A stretch of DNA of 64,000 bases from Hofstenia miamia. Taxonomy: Eukaryota; Xenacoelomorpha; Acoela. Under the pieces are notes generated by a model. That model was not told the DNA's origin and did not search any database. It was given only the letters and a program-made list of their open reading frames with translations. Below are positions 20,621 through 32,209 of this stretch, piece by piece (within the stretch, counting starts at the first letter, position 1; each line of letters starts with the position of its first letter). Where the stretch lies: assembly GCA_004352715.1 (NCBI GenBank), contig SCFE01000054.1:734064-798063 (forward strand), read 5' to 3'. A program made the position numbers and the translations under genes.

Positions 20621-23130
20621 CATATATTTACATATGATCAAACCCAATCTCTTAAAAAGTTTTTCATATTAAATTTTTACATTTTGATAAGAAATATCAA
20701 AAATGAAGAATGCATTGACTATATGCTTAAAACAAAAAAAGTTTACCACAAGAACCGCTTTCGCTTTGCACATTTCAGATTCGCTATAAATATATATATA
20801 TATATATATATGCATACATATGTATATATATTGCGGCGGTTCCCAACATAATCTAGAAGTTTTTGGTAATTACAAGATCTTAAAAAGAATGATTTTTTTG
20901 TCAATTATCATGTGCAAATTTAATAAATAAAGACCTTTACAATAACAAAAGTTATTTAACCTGCTACGAAAAGATGAAATTATTAATAAATGAACAGCAC
21001 TTAGTAAATGCTTCCGGATATCTAACTGTGAATTCAGAAATAAAAATGAGAAAAGCTGTAGCGCAGCGTAGTAAAAATTGAATAAATGAATTTTTATGAT
21101 AAAGTTTCATATTTGTTTGTTAGCTTTTTGATTTATTAATCGATTTTTAGAGAATGCCTACGCATTTTTGACGTTGTTGAATGAATTGTGTTTTAGCTAG
21201 TCAGTATTGGAGTTATACAAGATATTCGATAAAAATTTTAAATTTCTATTACCTTTGCAAAATCGGCAGTATCATTGACTTAGAAAATTTGAGAAAGGTC
21301 TTACAAATAAAAATTCCTTTTTAGATTTTTAAACAAACTTTTAGAATTTGCAAAGACATGTTTATCTTTAATTAATAATTAATCTACGAAATGAATTCCC
21401 TTAAATGGGATACTTGAATTGTATTTACAAAAATATGGTAAAAATTCAGGTAATATGAAACTACAGACTAAAATATAGTTACATACCAGGTAAAACTAAT
21501 TGCTTTGGCAGAGGTGATTCTAAAATATTCATTGGAAAATGAATACAACATTGAACAAATTTACCTGGTCTTTTTATTCTTAATAGGAATGGCACATGAG
21601 ACCTTTCTGAACTTTGATTTCGAAGTGTCTAAACATAAATCAGTTTGAAAGCAATACTAAAATTTATAGATATTAAATGATAGATCAGTGTAGATTCGCG
21701 TTTAGTTGTATGTTACCTAAGCACTCGGGAACTACTTTGTGAAATTTTATGAAATTTTCAGAGAATCCCAACAATAAACAAATTTGAAATAATAAGGAGC
21801 AATTTGCAACAATGCATAAAAAGCCACCTTAAAAACTAAAACAGAAAATTTTGGGGATATACACATTTTATTCTATCTGACCATTATTCACAAAATTAAT
21901 CCTCTCGCAAAATGATCCATAATAATAAATTAAATTTTCCACTTCTAACTGATTCATATTGTATACAATATATTCAACGAGCTGTATACTGACTGATGCA
22001 TTTGGCCTAATAGAATATAGCATGTTTTTACACAAGTAATAAAAGTTTTCAATCACATATAAATCAAATTTTATACTTGTAAGGTGGTGGGAAAATTACA
22101 ATGCATTCCCTACACACAGATATTGTACGATCTCATCACAATGATGGAATCTTACATTATTCAAAACCAAAACAGGATCATCAGTCATTCATTGCTCTAA
22201 GTTCTATTTATTTTACAAGTATTTTAAAAAAGTTGCTTTTTATGTATTGTTGCAAACCAGCTTATTATTGTTGGGATTCTTTGTAGCATGGCATCTCTAA
22301 GCAAGCGAATCAGAGCATTTAGTTTTATTTGTTTCAAAAACACAAGATTGTCTACAATGTAAAGAAAATTATTTAATTGAGGCTACCTAAAAGGACTTAG
22401 GTCAAAATAACCAAGCATCACATAAATTATGTGTAAACACTGGCTGATTTTCCTTATAGTGCAGACTATTGCTAATTGATATCAACAAATTTTTTTTGCT
22501 AATATATTAATTTTAAGGAAATCCATTTATCTTACGGAACTCATGAGTGTAAATGACGTACTCCTTAATTAATAATAATCCAGTGCATTGTTGATTCTGC
22601 TGCTTTAGACTTTTATGTTTATACACATTTACCCTAAATTTTTGCATGCTTCCAAATACCGTCGATTCATTGTTACAAGAGAATATTTCAATATTATGGC
22701 TAGCCATAATCAACCAGTCAATTATTTGCTAAGTAGAAAAGTTAAAAACTCAAACTACAGACTCGCTTGGTAATGTTTTAAACTCCACTTAGTTGATTAC
22801 AAATGAAATTTATGCAAACCGCCAAAAAATAATATATATGAATATATATATATATATAGGAAAATAATAGTAAACTGGGGCTAGGCCACCCCATTGAACC
22901 TGCAATGGACCTAACCCGAAACGGGTCAGACCATTTCCGCTGATTCTATAATTTGTTGGACCTGAGCTGGGCTTGGGCATAGCATTGAATTTAATAGCTT
23001 AATATATGTTATGTAGTGCTATAAATTTTAGGTTGAGCTGGTTGGGTCAAAATAATATGATTTACGATATATAAAAGGGTTGAGTCAATATATTATTTGC
23101 AAATAGAAATGGCATGGTTTGAAAACAGTT
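20621..23130. other. gene-free stretch
   Basis: Contains (TA)n runs near 20788-20830 and 22838-22858 and a GC-richer patch at 22870-22995 with palindromic 'gacctaacccgaaacgggtc'. No coding sequence or named repeat could be supported. Confidence 0.45.
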
Positions 23131-23139
23131 ATTAGGAAG

Positions 23140-23680
23140 GTCGCTTATGAAAGCCAAAAATAATTAGAGGGTCAAGCACTGAATCGTGTGGTACAGCACT
23201 TGTCAATAAGTTCTATTGTGATTGCAATTTACATATCACTACTGTCTGATATCTATTATGCAAATATGATGATAGCAGTTGCATTAGGTCACTTTCAGTG
23301 CTAAACTCTTGTAATTTATGCAAAGGCAAATGATGCTTAACGGAATTAAAACCCTTTCCGAAATCCAGATATTAAACAGTATGATTAGTGGAGTCGACAT
23401 GGAAATATATGTAGTTTTGAAAATTAAGAGTTGAGTAACTGTGGATCATTTTCCTCTAATTCCAAATTGTGAGTCAGGCAAATTATGACAAATTATTTAA
23501 CAAAGGATATCAAATAACAAACGTTCAAACACTAAGGAGATCCTTGATAGCAAAGCAATTGGCCGATAATTAGAACAGCTTTTTTTGATCCAAATTTTTT
23601 AATTGGACAGGTATTAGGAAATTTGCAACATTGAGGATAAATGCATGTACAAAAAATATGATTAAATAATCTAGCAACAC
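23140..23680 (-). mobile_element. relic of a LINE reverse transcriptase
   Basis: Minus-strand frames give LDFGKGFNSVKHHLPLHKL (around 23375-23310, the D-FSKAFDSVNH box, motif A) and VPHDSVLDPLIIF (around 23195-23160, the GVPQGSVLGPLLF box). Upstream, PIKKFGSKK-like residues fit the KKG..s.NYRPI region. Stops are frequent and motif C is not recognisable. It is older than the LINE copies at 0.3-3.9 and 32-36 kb. Confidence 0.6.
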
Positions 23681-23709
23681 AAGGTGTTAAGATAGTGGTA
23701 TAGCTGTTA

Positions 23710-26536
23710 AGATTAACTTATTTTGCTTGAATAATGTTTTTTATTTATATATATATATATGTGTGTGTACATATATATATTATACGAACTTGTATAAAAG
23801 ATCAGCTCATAATATATTTTCATGCAGATTGTCATCTCCGTCACATTATTGTGTATCATAGTTTTACCGCAGAGTCCAATAATATTCGTTAGAATATTTA
23901 CAGTTTTTGAGCTTTGAATTTTCATGTAATTTACGAATGTAGGTCTTTTCTTAAATTGTTTCTCATTGAAATACATGCTTTTCTATACAAAATAATCTTT
24001 TTACTTTGATTTGTCGAAGCTATGGAAAGATTGGAAATCGTTTGAGACTGAACTTTCTCCATAAATCTAAATGTTCTTATTTCAAAGTCAAACACAATTA
24101 TGTCCAAAACTCTATATCTAAATATCAGCATTGAATCAAGATTTCTTCTGAGACTTACATTCATATTTAATGCTTACTGTAAGACAGTTGATTTTTTGGC
24201 ACATTAGCTTAAAAATACAAGAGCTTTCCTTAAATGTCTCTCCTGAGAAATTCCAATTTTGGACTTAAGTTCTTTTTCTGTAAGGGTGCAAGTGGGGACA
24301 GTTCTTCCCCTAAATTGTTTAATTAAAATAGTAAAAGTGCTATTAATTAGCCAATGTGCTGGGTAATAAATGTAACTTGCCCCCTAACCAAAATTTGTCC
24401 CGCCGCCACTGGATTTTGTGATTAGATGGCAGTATGATGATTGCTACTATATTTTTTACTGAGGGGCATGTATATGCAAAGAAAACATGCATGTAAAATT
24501 AATATAATTGAAGTTCCTTGAAATTTGTTTTCTGTTTAATAGATATTATATTTAGTACTATAAAATACACATACTAACAACTCGTCTGTTTATTTCTTTT
24601 CTTCCACTACTGTAGATGTACACATGGGCATGGCTAAGGGGTTGCACATTACATAGGATGTGTAAAAGATGCTTTTGGAACTTTTGTATAAAACTTAGAT
24701 TTCAAATGCTTAATGAATAACTAAGATTCACTTAAAGGTGATGATGACTTTTTAAGAACAGTTGTCGAGATTACAGATTACAGAAAAACAACACCTTCAA
24801 AGTTGATGCTAAATTACATAACTGCTCGACACACAAATCCATGACAAACTTCTAATTTGCTGTCCAATTTGCGTTAGATTTTGCCGTCAAACTTGTGCGA
24901 GTTGGGCGAGTATAAATTAAACAGTCAAATATTGGTGAAAATTTCAGTTGTAAGTCAGTAGAATGTATTTTATTAATTCCGAGTTTACATTGCACACGAT
25001 CATTAATTTTCAAGAATTGCTTAGCTTTCATGGATTCAATATATATTAGATTCTGTGTCGGATAATCAGGGTATGATAAATTCAGGCAGGGTAGAATAAA
25101 ATTGAGATGCAGTTAAATTCGTCTACATTTTATATTAGAAGTTCAAGACTAAAACCCTGAATCCATCAACATACTTTTTAGCAGTGCTGCACTGTCATAA
25201 TAGTGTATCGAAATTTTCATGGATTGGGGTCGATTTTATATGTGACTCCGTTAAACAACAACCTGCAAGCTGTTGATTGTCTTGCGATTGACCGTTTTAT
25301 TTCAACTGAACACTATTCCTGGAAATAGTGTACCTAATGAAAGATTTTTCGCGTCAAGTTTTATCATCAATAAATTTAGATTTTTCTTCAATGATGGAAA
25401 TTTAAATATTATATTTTGCTTCAGAGATTGAAAAATAATGTTTTGAAATGCCTTTTTTCTTTAAAAATTTTTAGTTTACTTCTAAAAAGCTCTTTGATTT
25501 CGTGATAAACGGGCAAATATGCTTTGGAATTTTCAGCCAAAATCTCTTACAGGTAAACGTTGATTAGGAAATTATTGGAACACAAGATTTTACTGTAACG
25601 TAACGAGATTGCACTACATTGTGTTATTTCATGTGTTGCTGATCATAGTTAATGATGGGATATTGTTGATTAAAACTTTGCATATTGCGTGCGGATGTAG
25701 GTAAAAACTGCTTATTGACTTACACTGGAACATGCCTGCACGCACTATATATGAAAATTGAGAATTTGCGACTGCTGAAGTGTGACAGTTAATCCGGATA
25801 AATCCGGACAGAGCTCTAATATATATCTCGCTCAGTATAACAAAAATTTATATAGCTCGGCCTTCCTATACTTGCATCAAATATCTGGCACTCAGTCACT
25901 TCTCATTATACTTCAACAAAAATGTTTGCGGTGTGTAATTTATAAGACTTTTAAAATGTTGCAAAAGTAATTCAACTCAAATTGACTACATGCACTTTGC
26001 CTCATGAAGATAAACTGCATTTCGATCAGCAATTGAGCCTGTGACCTACTACAGATGCAAGCTATGCATATTTACTGCATTGTTGGCTAGGAAAAGCCAT
26101 GTATATTTCATATTTCATTCTGTAATACATTTTAAATAAAAAAATGAAATACAACGCTAAAAACAATTTCAGTTAAGTAGATTACGATTTTTTCACTGAT
26201 ATTTGTATGTAAGTTTTAGACATTTTTTATGTGTTCTATGCTATCCTATGCTATTTATATGTAATATGATGACCAGTGAAAAATTGAGAGCATTAGTGTC
26301 TTGTACTTATAGAACCAAGGTCCATGAATTTGTTCTTAGTAATAATATATATATATACATGTATATGACAGTTACAAATGAAATTGTACGTGTCACAAAA
26401 TACCAGCTTTAGCATTGGTGAACTATAATTCGATTGCAAATATTACCTCTTCAGTAAAAGTAGGACAATAATAAATCAATGGTATTAAAGAAATAGCATT
26501 AATGACAAGTCCTAGCAAAGTTAGCAAATTAGGTGN

Positions 26537-26560
<24 letters not shown>
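23710..26560. other. gene-free stretch with (TA)n tracts
   Basis: No supported gene. (TA)n and (TG)n near 23745-23780, a longer (TA)n at about 26537-26567 beside a single N at 26536. A patch at 24285-24415 starts 'agggtgcaagtggggacag' and ends 'gtcccgccgccactgg'; it resembles a hAT MITE but lacks a clear target-site duplication. Confidence 0.45.
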
Positions 26561-26569
<9 letters not shown>

Positions 26570-26570
<1 letters not shown>

Positions 26571-27111
26571 TGATCAAAATTGATTGCAAAAATCTAAACG
26601 CTTATTAAACACACTAAATGTTGTTCAATTTTTGATTGCTTGCTGTTTTGTTAAAGCTGAATATGGGACATTTTAAAATCGGCACCAATTTTAGCTAAAT
26701 CCACGGAAAATTTGTTTATATCACTTTTACTTCTGTTTTGACGTTGCAAAAAGTGATCAAATTGTTACTGCTAATTTTAACAACACTAACCACATAAAGA
26801 TGGTTCCCTCGCCATTCTCTTTAGACCAACGGAAGTGGATTATTTTAAAGTTTGGAGAAGTTAAATATGTTATGGCATTAAGAAGGCTATTCCGGTTAAA
26901 GTTTTATCCAAAAAATTTGAAATCCTCTTTTAAGAGGCTTTTTGATCAATTTTGTATCAGAGGGGTAGTCCAGGAAATTAAAAGAGGCCAAACACATATT
27001 CCTAAAGAAAATATTGCTGTCAAGACTTACTTTAGCCAGAATAAGACTGCGCATGTCAGAGATGCTGTACAAGACCTCAAAATGTGTGTACATATATATA
27101 TATATTTCTGA
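26570..27111 (+). pseudogene. N-terminal fragment of a Tc1/mariner-like transposase
   Basis: Open from 26800. It reads FSLDQRKWIILKFGEVK, ALRRLFRLKFYPK and SFKRLFDQFCIRGVVQEIK, the helix-turn-helix (DUF4817-like) start found in one group of mariner-related transposases (R.WI...Y, R.F...F, I.R....F...GSV). The pattern runs to about residue 80, then ends in a (TA)n tract at 27093. The catalytic domain is absent. The 'gtgatcaaaattgattgcaaaaat' following the (TA)n at 26567 may be the element's left terminus; no right terminus was found. Confidence 0.6.
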
Positions 27112-27368
27112 ATCATAGAAAAATTTACAACAATGTGCAGAGATTAACAACTGGTTAGCAACTATATTACAATTTCTTATGAGAAGTGGAAATGAGGTTC
27201 ATGAAAAACTTTTTAATTCAAAAAAATTGTAGTTCTTCATTCAATTACATAGAGTAGCCCAAAAGATTTCAATATAGAATAAGATTTTATGCGTTTATAT
27301 GTTTATGTTTCTTTATGCGCATTATGTTGATACTGACATTATCAAAAGATATTTTTAACCCCCCCCCC

Positions 27369-27478
27369 NNNNNNNNNNNNNNNNNNNNNNNNNNNNNNNN
27401 NNNNNNNNNNNNNNNNNNNNNNNNNNNNNNNNNNNNNNNNNNNNNNNNNNNNNNNNNNNNNNNNNNNNNNNNNNNNNN
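27369..27478. other. 110-base assembly gap inside a poly-C run
   Basis: C runs of 10 or more bases sit on both sides of the N run, so the gap probably spans a long homopolymer that could not be sequenced. Pro-rich and Gly-rich frames across it are artefacts. Confidence 0.9.
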
Positions 27479-27581
27479 CCCCCCCCCCCCCCTCCGCCAT
27501 CATATTTGTAATTGGAAGACTTTTAGGGCCCCAAAATACTAAAATAACAAAGTAATTATATGCATATAAATAGTGGGTCAA

Positions 27582-29342
27582 AAGTAGTTACGAAGTTACA
27601 ACCTATTTAGTAAAAAGTATCTACGAATCGCCAAATTGGTTACTGAAAATTTAATGCATAAATTTGGGTGCTGTGGGATTCAGAGCCCAGCATTGACATT
27701 TCGCACCGGGTCTCCAAATGTGAGGCACAGCATGTTACTTATTAACAAACCTATCTGACAATTCTAAAGAAAGTTAATGAAGATTTTCTAAGGGATGAAC
27801 AAATATATCAATAGTAATAATTATGCTATCAAAAGAAAAATGACAAAATATTTATGTTATTACATCCAGACGAAATCATACAAAAGTAGATTTTAGAATT
27901 ATTTTATAAATTGAAAATACAATTTCCTTAAAATACAATATTAGACGTGGCACATATCCATGTAAGACTTTAAAAGTAAAATTATGGAAAACTCATTTTT
28001 GAATACTACAGTAAAATTATGGATAAAGATGCTAGGTCAAAAAAGAAGTTTCATTTATTTAAAAAGAAAGTGATTAACTATTTCAAAACCACTTCAACAA
28101 AGAATTACCTCCCAGTCAAAAATTGCTTCGTTAACTACAAGTAACTAAATATATCATTTTTCTTATCAATTTAAAATTAATGGCTAGAATTTAACTAGAG
28201 ATAACAAATATATTTCGAAATTAAAGTGACTTACTACAGTAAACAAGAATTATCAGTTGTAAATAGTATTTAATAGTGATTTTTTGTGAAGTTTTTCTAA
28301 TTATTATAGAAACCCCTAACATAAATTATACATAAGAATAATAAATAATTGTATGTATATATATATATATACTGCCGCTTTGTTTGATTTTTTGCCTAAA
28401 CCTAACCATATGGATTCTTATCTAATAAATGTAACAAAAAATTTACTTTATTTATTAGTATTGGGTACAGATGCTTTTATACGAGACAGAAATCTATAAA
28501 TTTGATAAGGACATGAAAGTTTGTATTTTAAACTAGTAGTTTTAAATGTGTTGTTAGACTAAGATTCATAACATAATAATTTAATAGTACCACAAATTTG
28601 ATATTGTTGAAATTTTGACATCGTGCAGATTGCCTACGATTCTCATGAAAACTACAGCATGTTATTGCACTTCATTGTAAATTTAATTTTTTTAATAACT
28701 AGTACAACATGTTTGTAAATTCTAATGTTTTTCTCCAAAAAATGATTACTAATTCTTTTAAGAATATTGAACTAGTTAATAAGATCAATGCAACTAACAA
28801 AAAATTATTTAGATTACATGTATGTTGTCTAGCAGTGTACCAAAACACTATAATGGCAAACAGGACCAGTTTTCATTACAGAAGTGACGTTCCTCAGACC
28901 ATTACAATGAAACGTATTCGTATATGCGTTAACAATATGTGAATATGTATGCATTCATAACTTATCAATTATAGTTTTAGAAAGAACATAAAGATATTTT
29001 TATTTAGGAAATATGTTTAATCTCTGTACTTGGTGTTGAAGTTTTGCATAAATTATTCCGTGAGGTAATTACAAAATTATAATATAATCAAGAAAAAATA
29101 TAAGGTTTCATATATTTGGGATGCAACGCGTTCATGTCTATTTTTGGAATCTTGATTACTATCATTTTTTCAAAGACTGTAATAACATTGTAATAATCCA
29201 TATCTAAATAAGGTTATTCTGTACAACAGTGTTTTTAATTATACTTTTATATTTAAAGCATCATCTGTAGATGTACATATAATATTTATATTATAAATAT
29301 ATTATTTTATAAAAAAATTAGAGCAAATATATATAATTTAAC

Positions 29343-29375
<33 letters not shown>

Positions 29376-29588
29376 NTAGACCATGAACAATAGCCATTCT
29401 CTATTCTGACAATTTTTTACAATTATTAACTGATAATTTATGCGAATAGTGTTAATCTTCATTCCTCTTTATCAGCAAATCCTTCGATTTTTGGATTATA
29501 AACATATCTAATATGCCAATTGCTGAAATACAAGATTTCTTTATAAATCATAAAAATACAACAAAACTACAAACAATATAATAAAATA

Positions 29589-29630
<42 letters not shown>

Positions 29631-29986
29631 TCAGTAAGTGTCTCATTTTGTGTTTATATTTTCTTCATTTCACGAATTTTAATAAGTGTATGTTATTAAA
29701 AAAATGATGGAGTTGAAATTATTATAATTTTGCAATAGCATATTTTGAAAACAATTGGGGTATGTCAGCGTTGAACGTGAAATTTGGAGTTGCTACAATG
29801 CATACTAAAATTTATTTTATAAATTTTACATTGATGTTCATTTCACGATAAAGTTAGCGTAAGTATATCAAGTTATTGTGATAGCGCGATTGAATCAACA
29901 ATCTGAAACTGGAAGTGTTTACTCGATGCTAAATCCATTATTTATGTAAGTTTTGGGCAAAACAGCTAAATGAATTATATAATATA
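27582..29986. other. gene-free stretch with long (TA)n tracts
   Basis: Nothing coding recognised. (TA)n tracts at about 29344-29375 (ending at a single N, 29376) and 29590-29627. The 77-codon frame at 28709 has no supporting feature. Confidence 0.5.
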
Positions 29987-30568
29987 CAGGGTGTCCCAAA
30001 AATGTATACACAATAAAAATAATTGCACACGTAGTGTTTGGTCAAAATTTTTTTATTTTAAAAAGCGCAAGAATATCCGCAAGAATAGTTTTTCTATTTT
30101 TTCACTGCTTATTCTCAAATTGACGTCTACTTTGATCCTGTCGTAAAGACTTTCTATGACTTTGCTGAAAGCTCCCCAGAACTTTTTGTTCCTGTTTAGA
30201 ACTTAATGATGTTCTTGATCTTCCAGAATACTGTTTATGAATGTTCTGAAGAGTTTCATCAGCTTTAAGCTTATCTCATATTCTAGACATGGCAACGCGT
30301 GTTGGTGATTCTCTTTGAAATTCCTTTCTAAACTGCCTTTGCACTTCAACTGCATTTTCACATTTCCAGAAGAATTTTAAAATTTAATTTTTTTGTTCAA
30401 AGTTTAATCTGGTTGTCATTCCTCTCTAAAGCGGTTGAGCCTGAAAAATACACAAAAAGTTAATTTATTAGCTATTTGCATTTATTTAAATTAACATAGT
30501 CAAAATTTTGATCAAGTACCACGTTTACAATTATTTTTATTGTGCATATATTTTTTGGAAACACCCTG
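29987..30568 (-). mobile_element. deleted mariner-related element (DUF4817-type)
   Basis: A 582-bp element between TA dinucleotides, with imperfect 40-bp inverted ends starting CAGGGTGT (left 'cagggtgtcccaaaaatg', right reversed 'cagggtgtttccaaaaaa'). On the minus strand 30420-30089 encodes a transposase N-terminus: MTTRLNFEQKN, stop, ILKFFWKCENAVEVQRQFRK, SPTRVAMSRI, stop, DKLKADETLQNIHKQYSGRS. This follows the helix-turn-helix and linker pattern (QRQFR..F....PTR..I.RI.DK). Two in-frame stops and loss of the DDE domain make it non-autonomous. Confidence 0.85.
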
Positions 30569-31596
30569 TATATACTGACGAAATGTCGTTAGTTAGCATT
30601 GAGCTGTTTAGCTTTCTAAAGTTTGATATTTTTTAGTTAAAAAAATCAGTACTTAATGAAAAAAATGTTCCTATTGCATACATATTCAATTACGTAGATT
30701 TTTAAAACAACACAATTTGTCGGAATTCTGTCAACAGAATATTTGAAAATCATTTATGAAGAACATATTCTTGTAAATAAGTAAAGTATTTATTATAATA
30801 CATACCCAATATCTACTGCTATGTATAATTGATCATTGAAATGAAAAATTACAGGGAATATTATAAAATATTTGTGTGTGCAAAATAGAAACAATCATTC
30901 AGTGTATATCCGTTTTCATCATAATATTACGGTCATTATTACAGGCCACACTGACAAAAATATAAAAGAAGAAAAGAGGCCATAGATTATTTGTTTTTCA
31001 GTAAGAATATTTCTATAACTTTTCATCCAGCATATCAACACTACTTTTCAAGCGATTGTAGTCAAGTATGAGAAACAGAAGACCGACAGAGGACGTACTC
31101 CCTATGAATTTTGTATAGCTTTCACAACTTTTTTCTTATATGATTAAATAATTTTATTCATGCTCCTATGGAATAACTAGTATTGACAAGTTGAAATATG
31201 AAAATATCCATGATATAAACAAATTGTTGACAGAAGTTTTGGAAAGAGTTAATGAGTTAAGTTTTAATCTATATTTAATACTAATTTTTGCAAAACTATA
31301 TCTAAATCATGTGTTCTCAGCGTTGTTACGTTAAGTCATCGTCCTATATAACTTCACTCTATCAACTTTAGAAATATATTATATTACATGTGTTATAACT
31401 CACCTAGTGCAAATCGCACCAGTATTCACAAAATTCCGCATCAAGGAAAATACGATGTATTTTTGTAGTAAGAAACCTGATTTAATTGGTACAAAATAGC
31501 CTTAAATTCAATGGGAACATTGTGTGCAATTGAAGAAAAGCTCAATTTTCTATGAATTATAAAAAATGGATATTTCGTTGTAAGCCTAGAACTAAC
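30569..31596. other. gene-free stretch
   Basis: No gene or named repeat supported. It would be intron or 3' flank if the minus-strand exon at 31597-31938 is real. Confidence 0.4.
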
Positions 31597-31938
31597 CTGT
31601 ACTGCTTGCACAGTGAAGATTCTCTGATGAAACGTACAGACTGTTGTAAAATGAAGAAAGAATAGTGTGATGACTATATTGGTTGCCATTAGTACAATCT
31701 GAGACTTTTGGGATCCCAAAAACTCATCGACGTCATCACAAAAAATCACATATGTGCAAGAGCCGTTTATGTGCATATATTCCTCCTTCGGGAAATGCGA
31801 TGACGTACATTCAATATTCTCACGGTGAAGACTAATCGCTAACATATCCACTATAAATTCGAACAATAAAATGAAGTCTATGCCATAAACATTGGCTACT
31901 GGAAAATTTATTATGGCTTCAAGCAAATTGATTTTTAT
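31597..31938 (-). CDS. candidate internal exon of an unknown membrane protein
   Basis: A 342-nt minus-strand block, open throughout, flanked by a good acceptor (TCTTATTCAG ending at 31939) and a good donor (ACAG|GTTAGT at 31597/31596). Both junctions are phase 0 in the open frame. The 114 residues hold two hydrophobic segments (GIDFILLFEFIVDMLAI and IVLMATNIVITLFFLHF) around a loop with four Cys and one N-G-S glycosylation site. This resembles part of a multi-span membrane protein. I do not recognise the family. No second exon was found on either side, where the sequence is LINE-derived or blank, so it may be chance or a gene relic. Confidence 0.35.
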
Positions 31939-32209
31939 CTGAATAAGATTTATGGTTCTACTTGATTTTATAAAAGTTACCGTAAAATTAAATACTCAGT
32001 TTATTATAGTGGAATTTCTTAAAATAGTAAATATATATATATATTAATCTTTCAAGTTTGTTTGCATTATTCATACTTCTTAAGAAATATCAACGTTTAG
32101 AAAAAAACGGTTAATCAAACTTACACTAAATGAATGAAAACTAAATTGATTTTGCTAAGTTCGCAGACTAGCATTGACTCTCATATTAATTGAATAGTGA
32201 TCAAACAAT

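Noticed and set aside
24285-24415. Possible hAT MITE with CCAGTGGCGGCGGG end
   Set aside because: The two ends pair poorly and no 8-bp duplication could be found.
27315-27581. Pro-rich and Gly-rich frames around the poly-C gap
   Set aside because: Homopolymer and N translation only.
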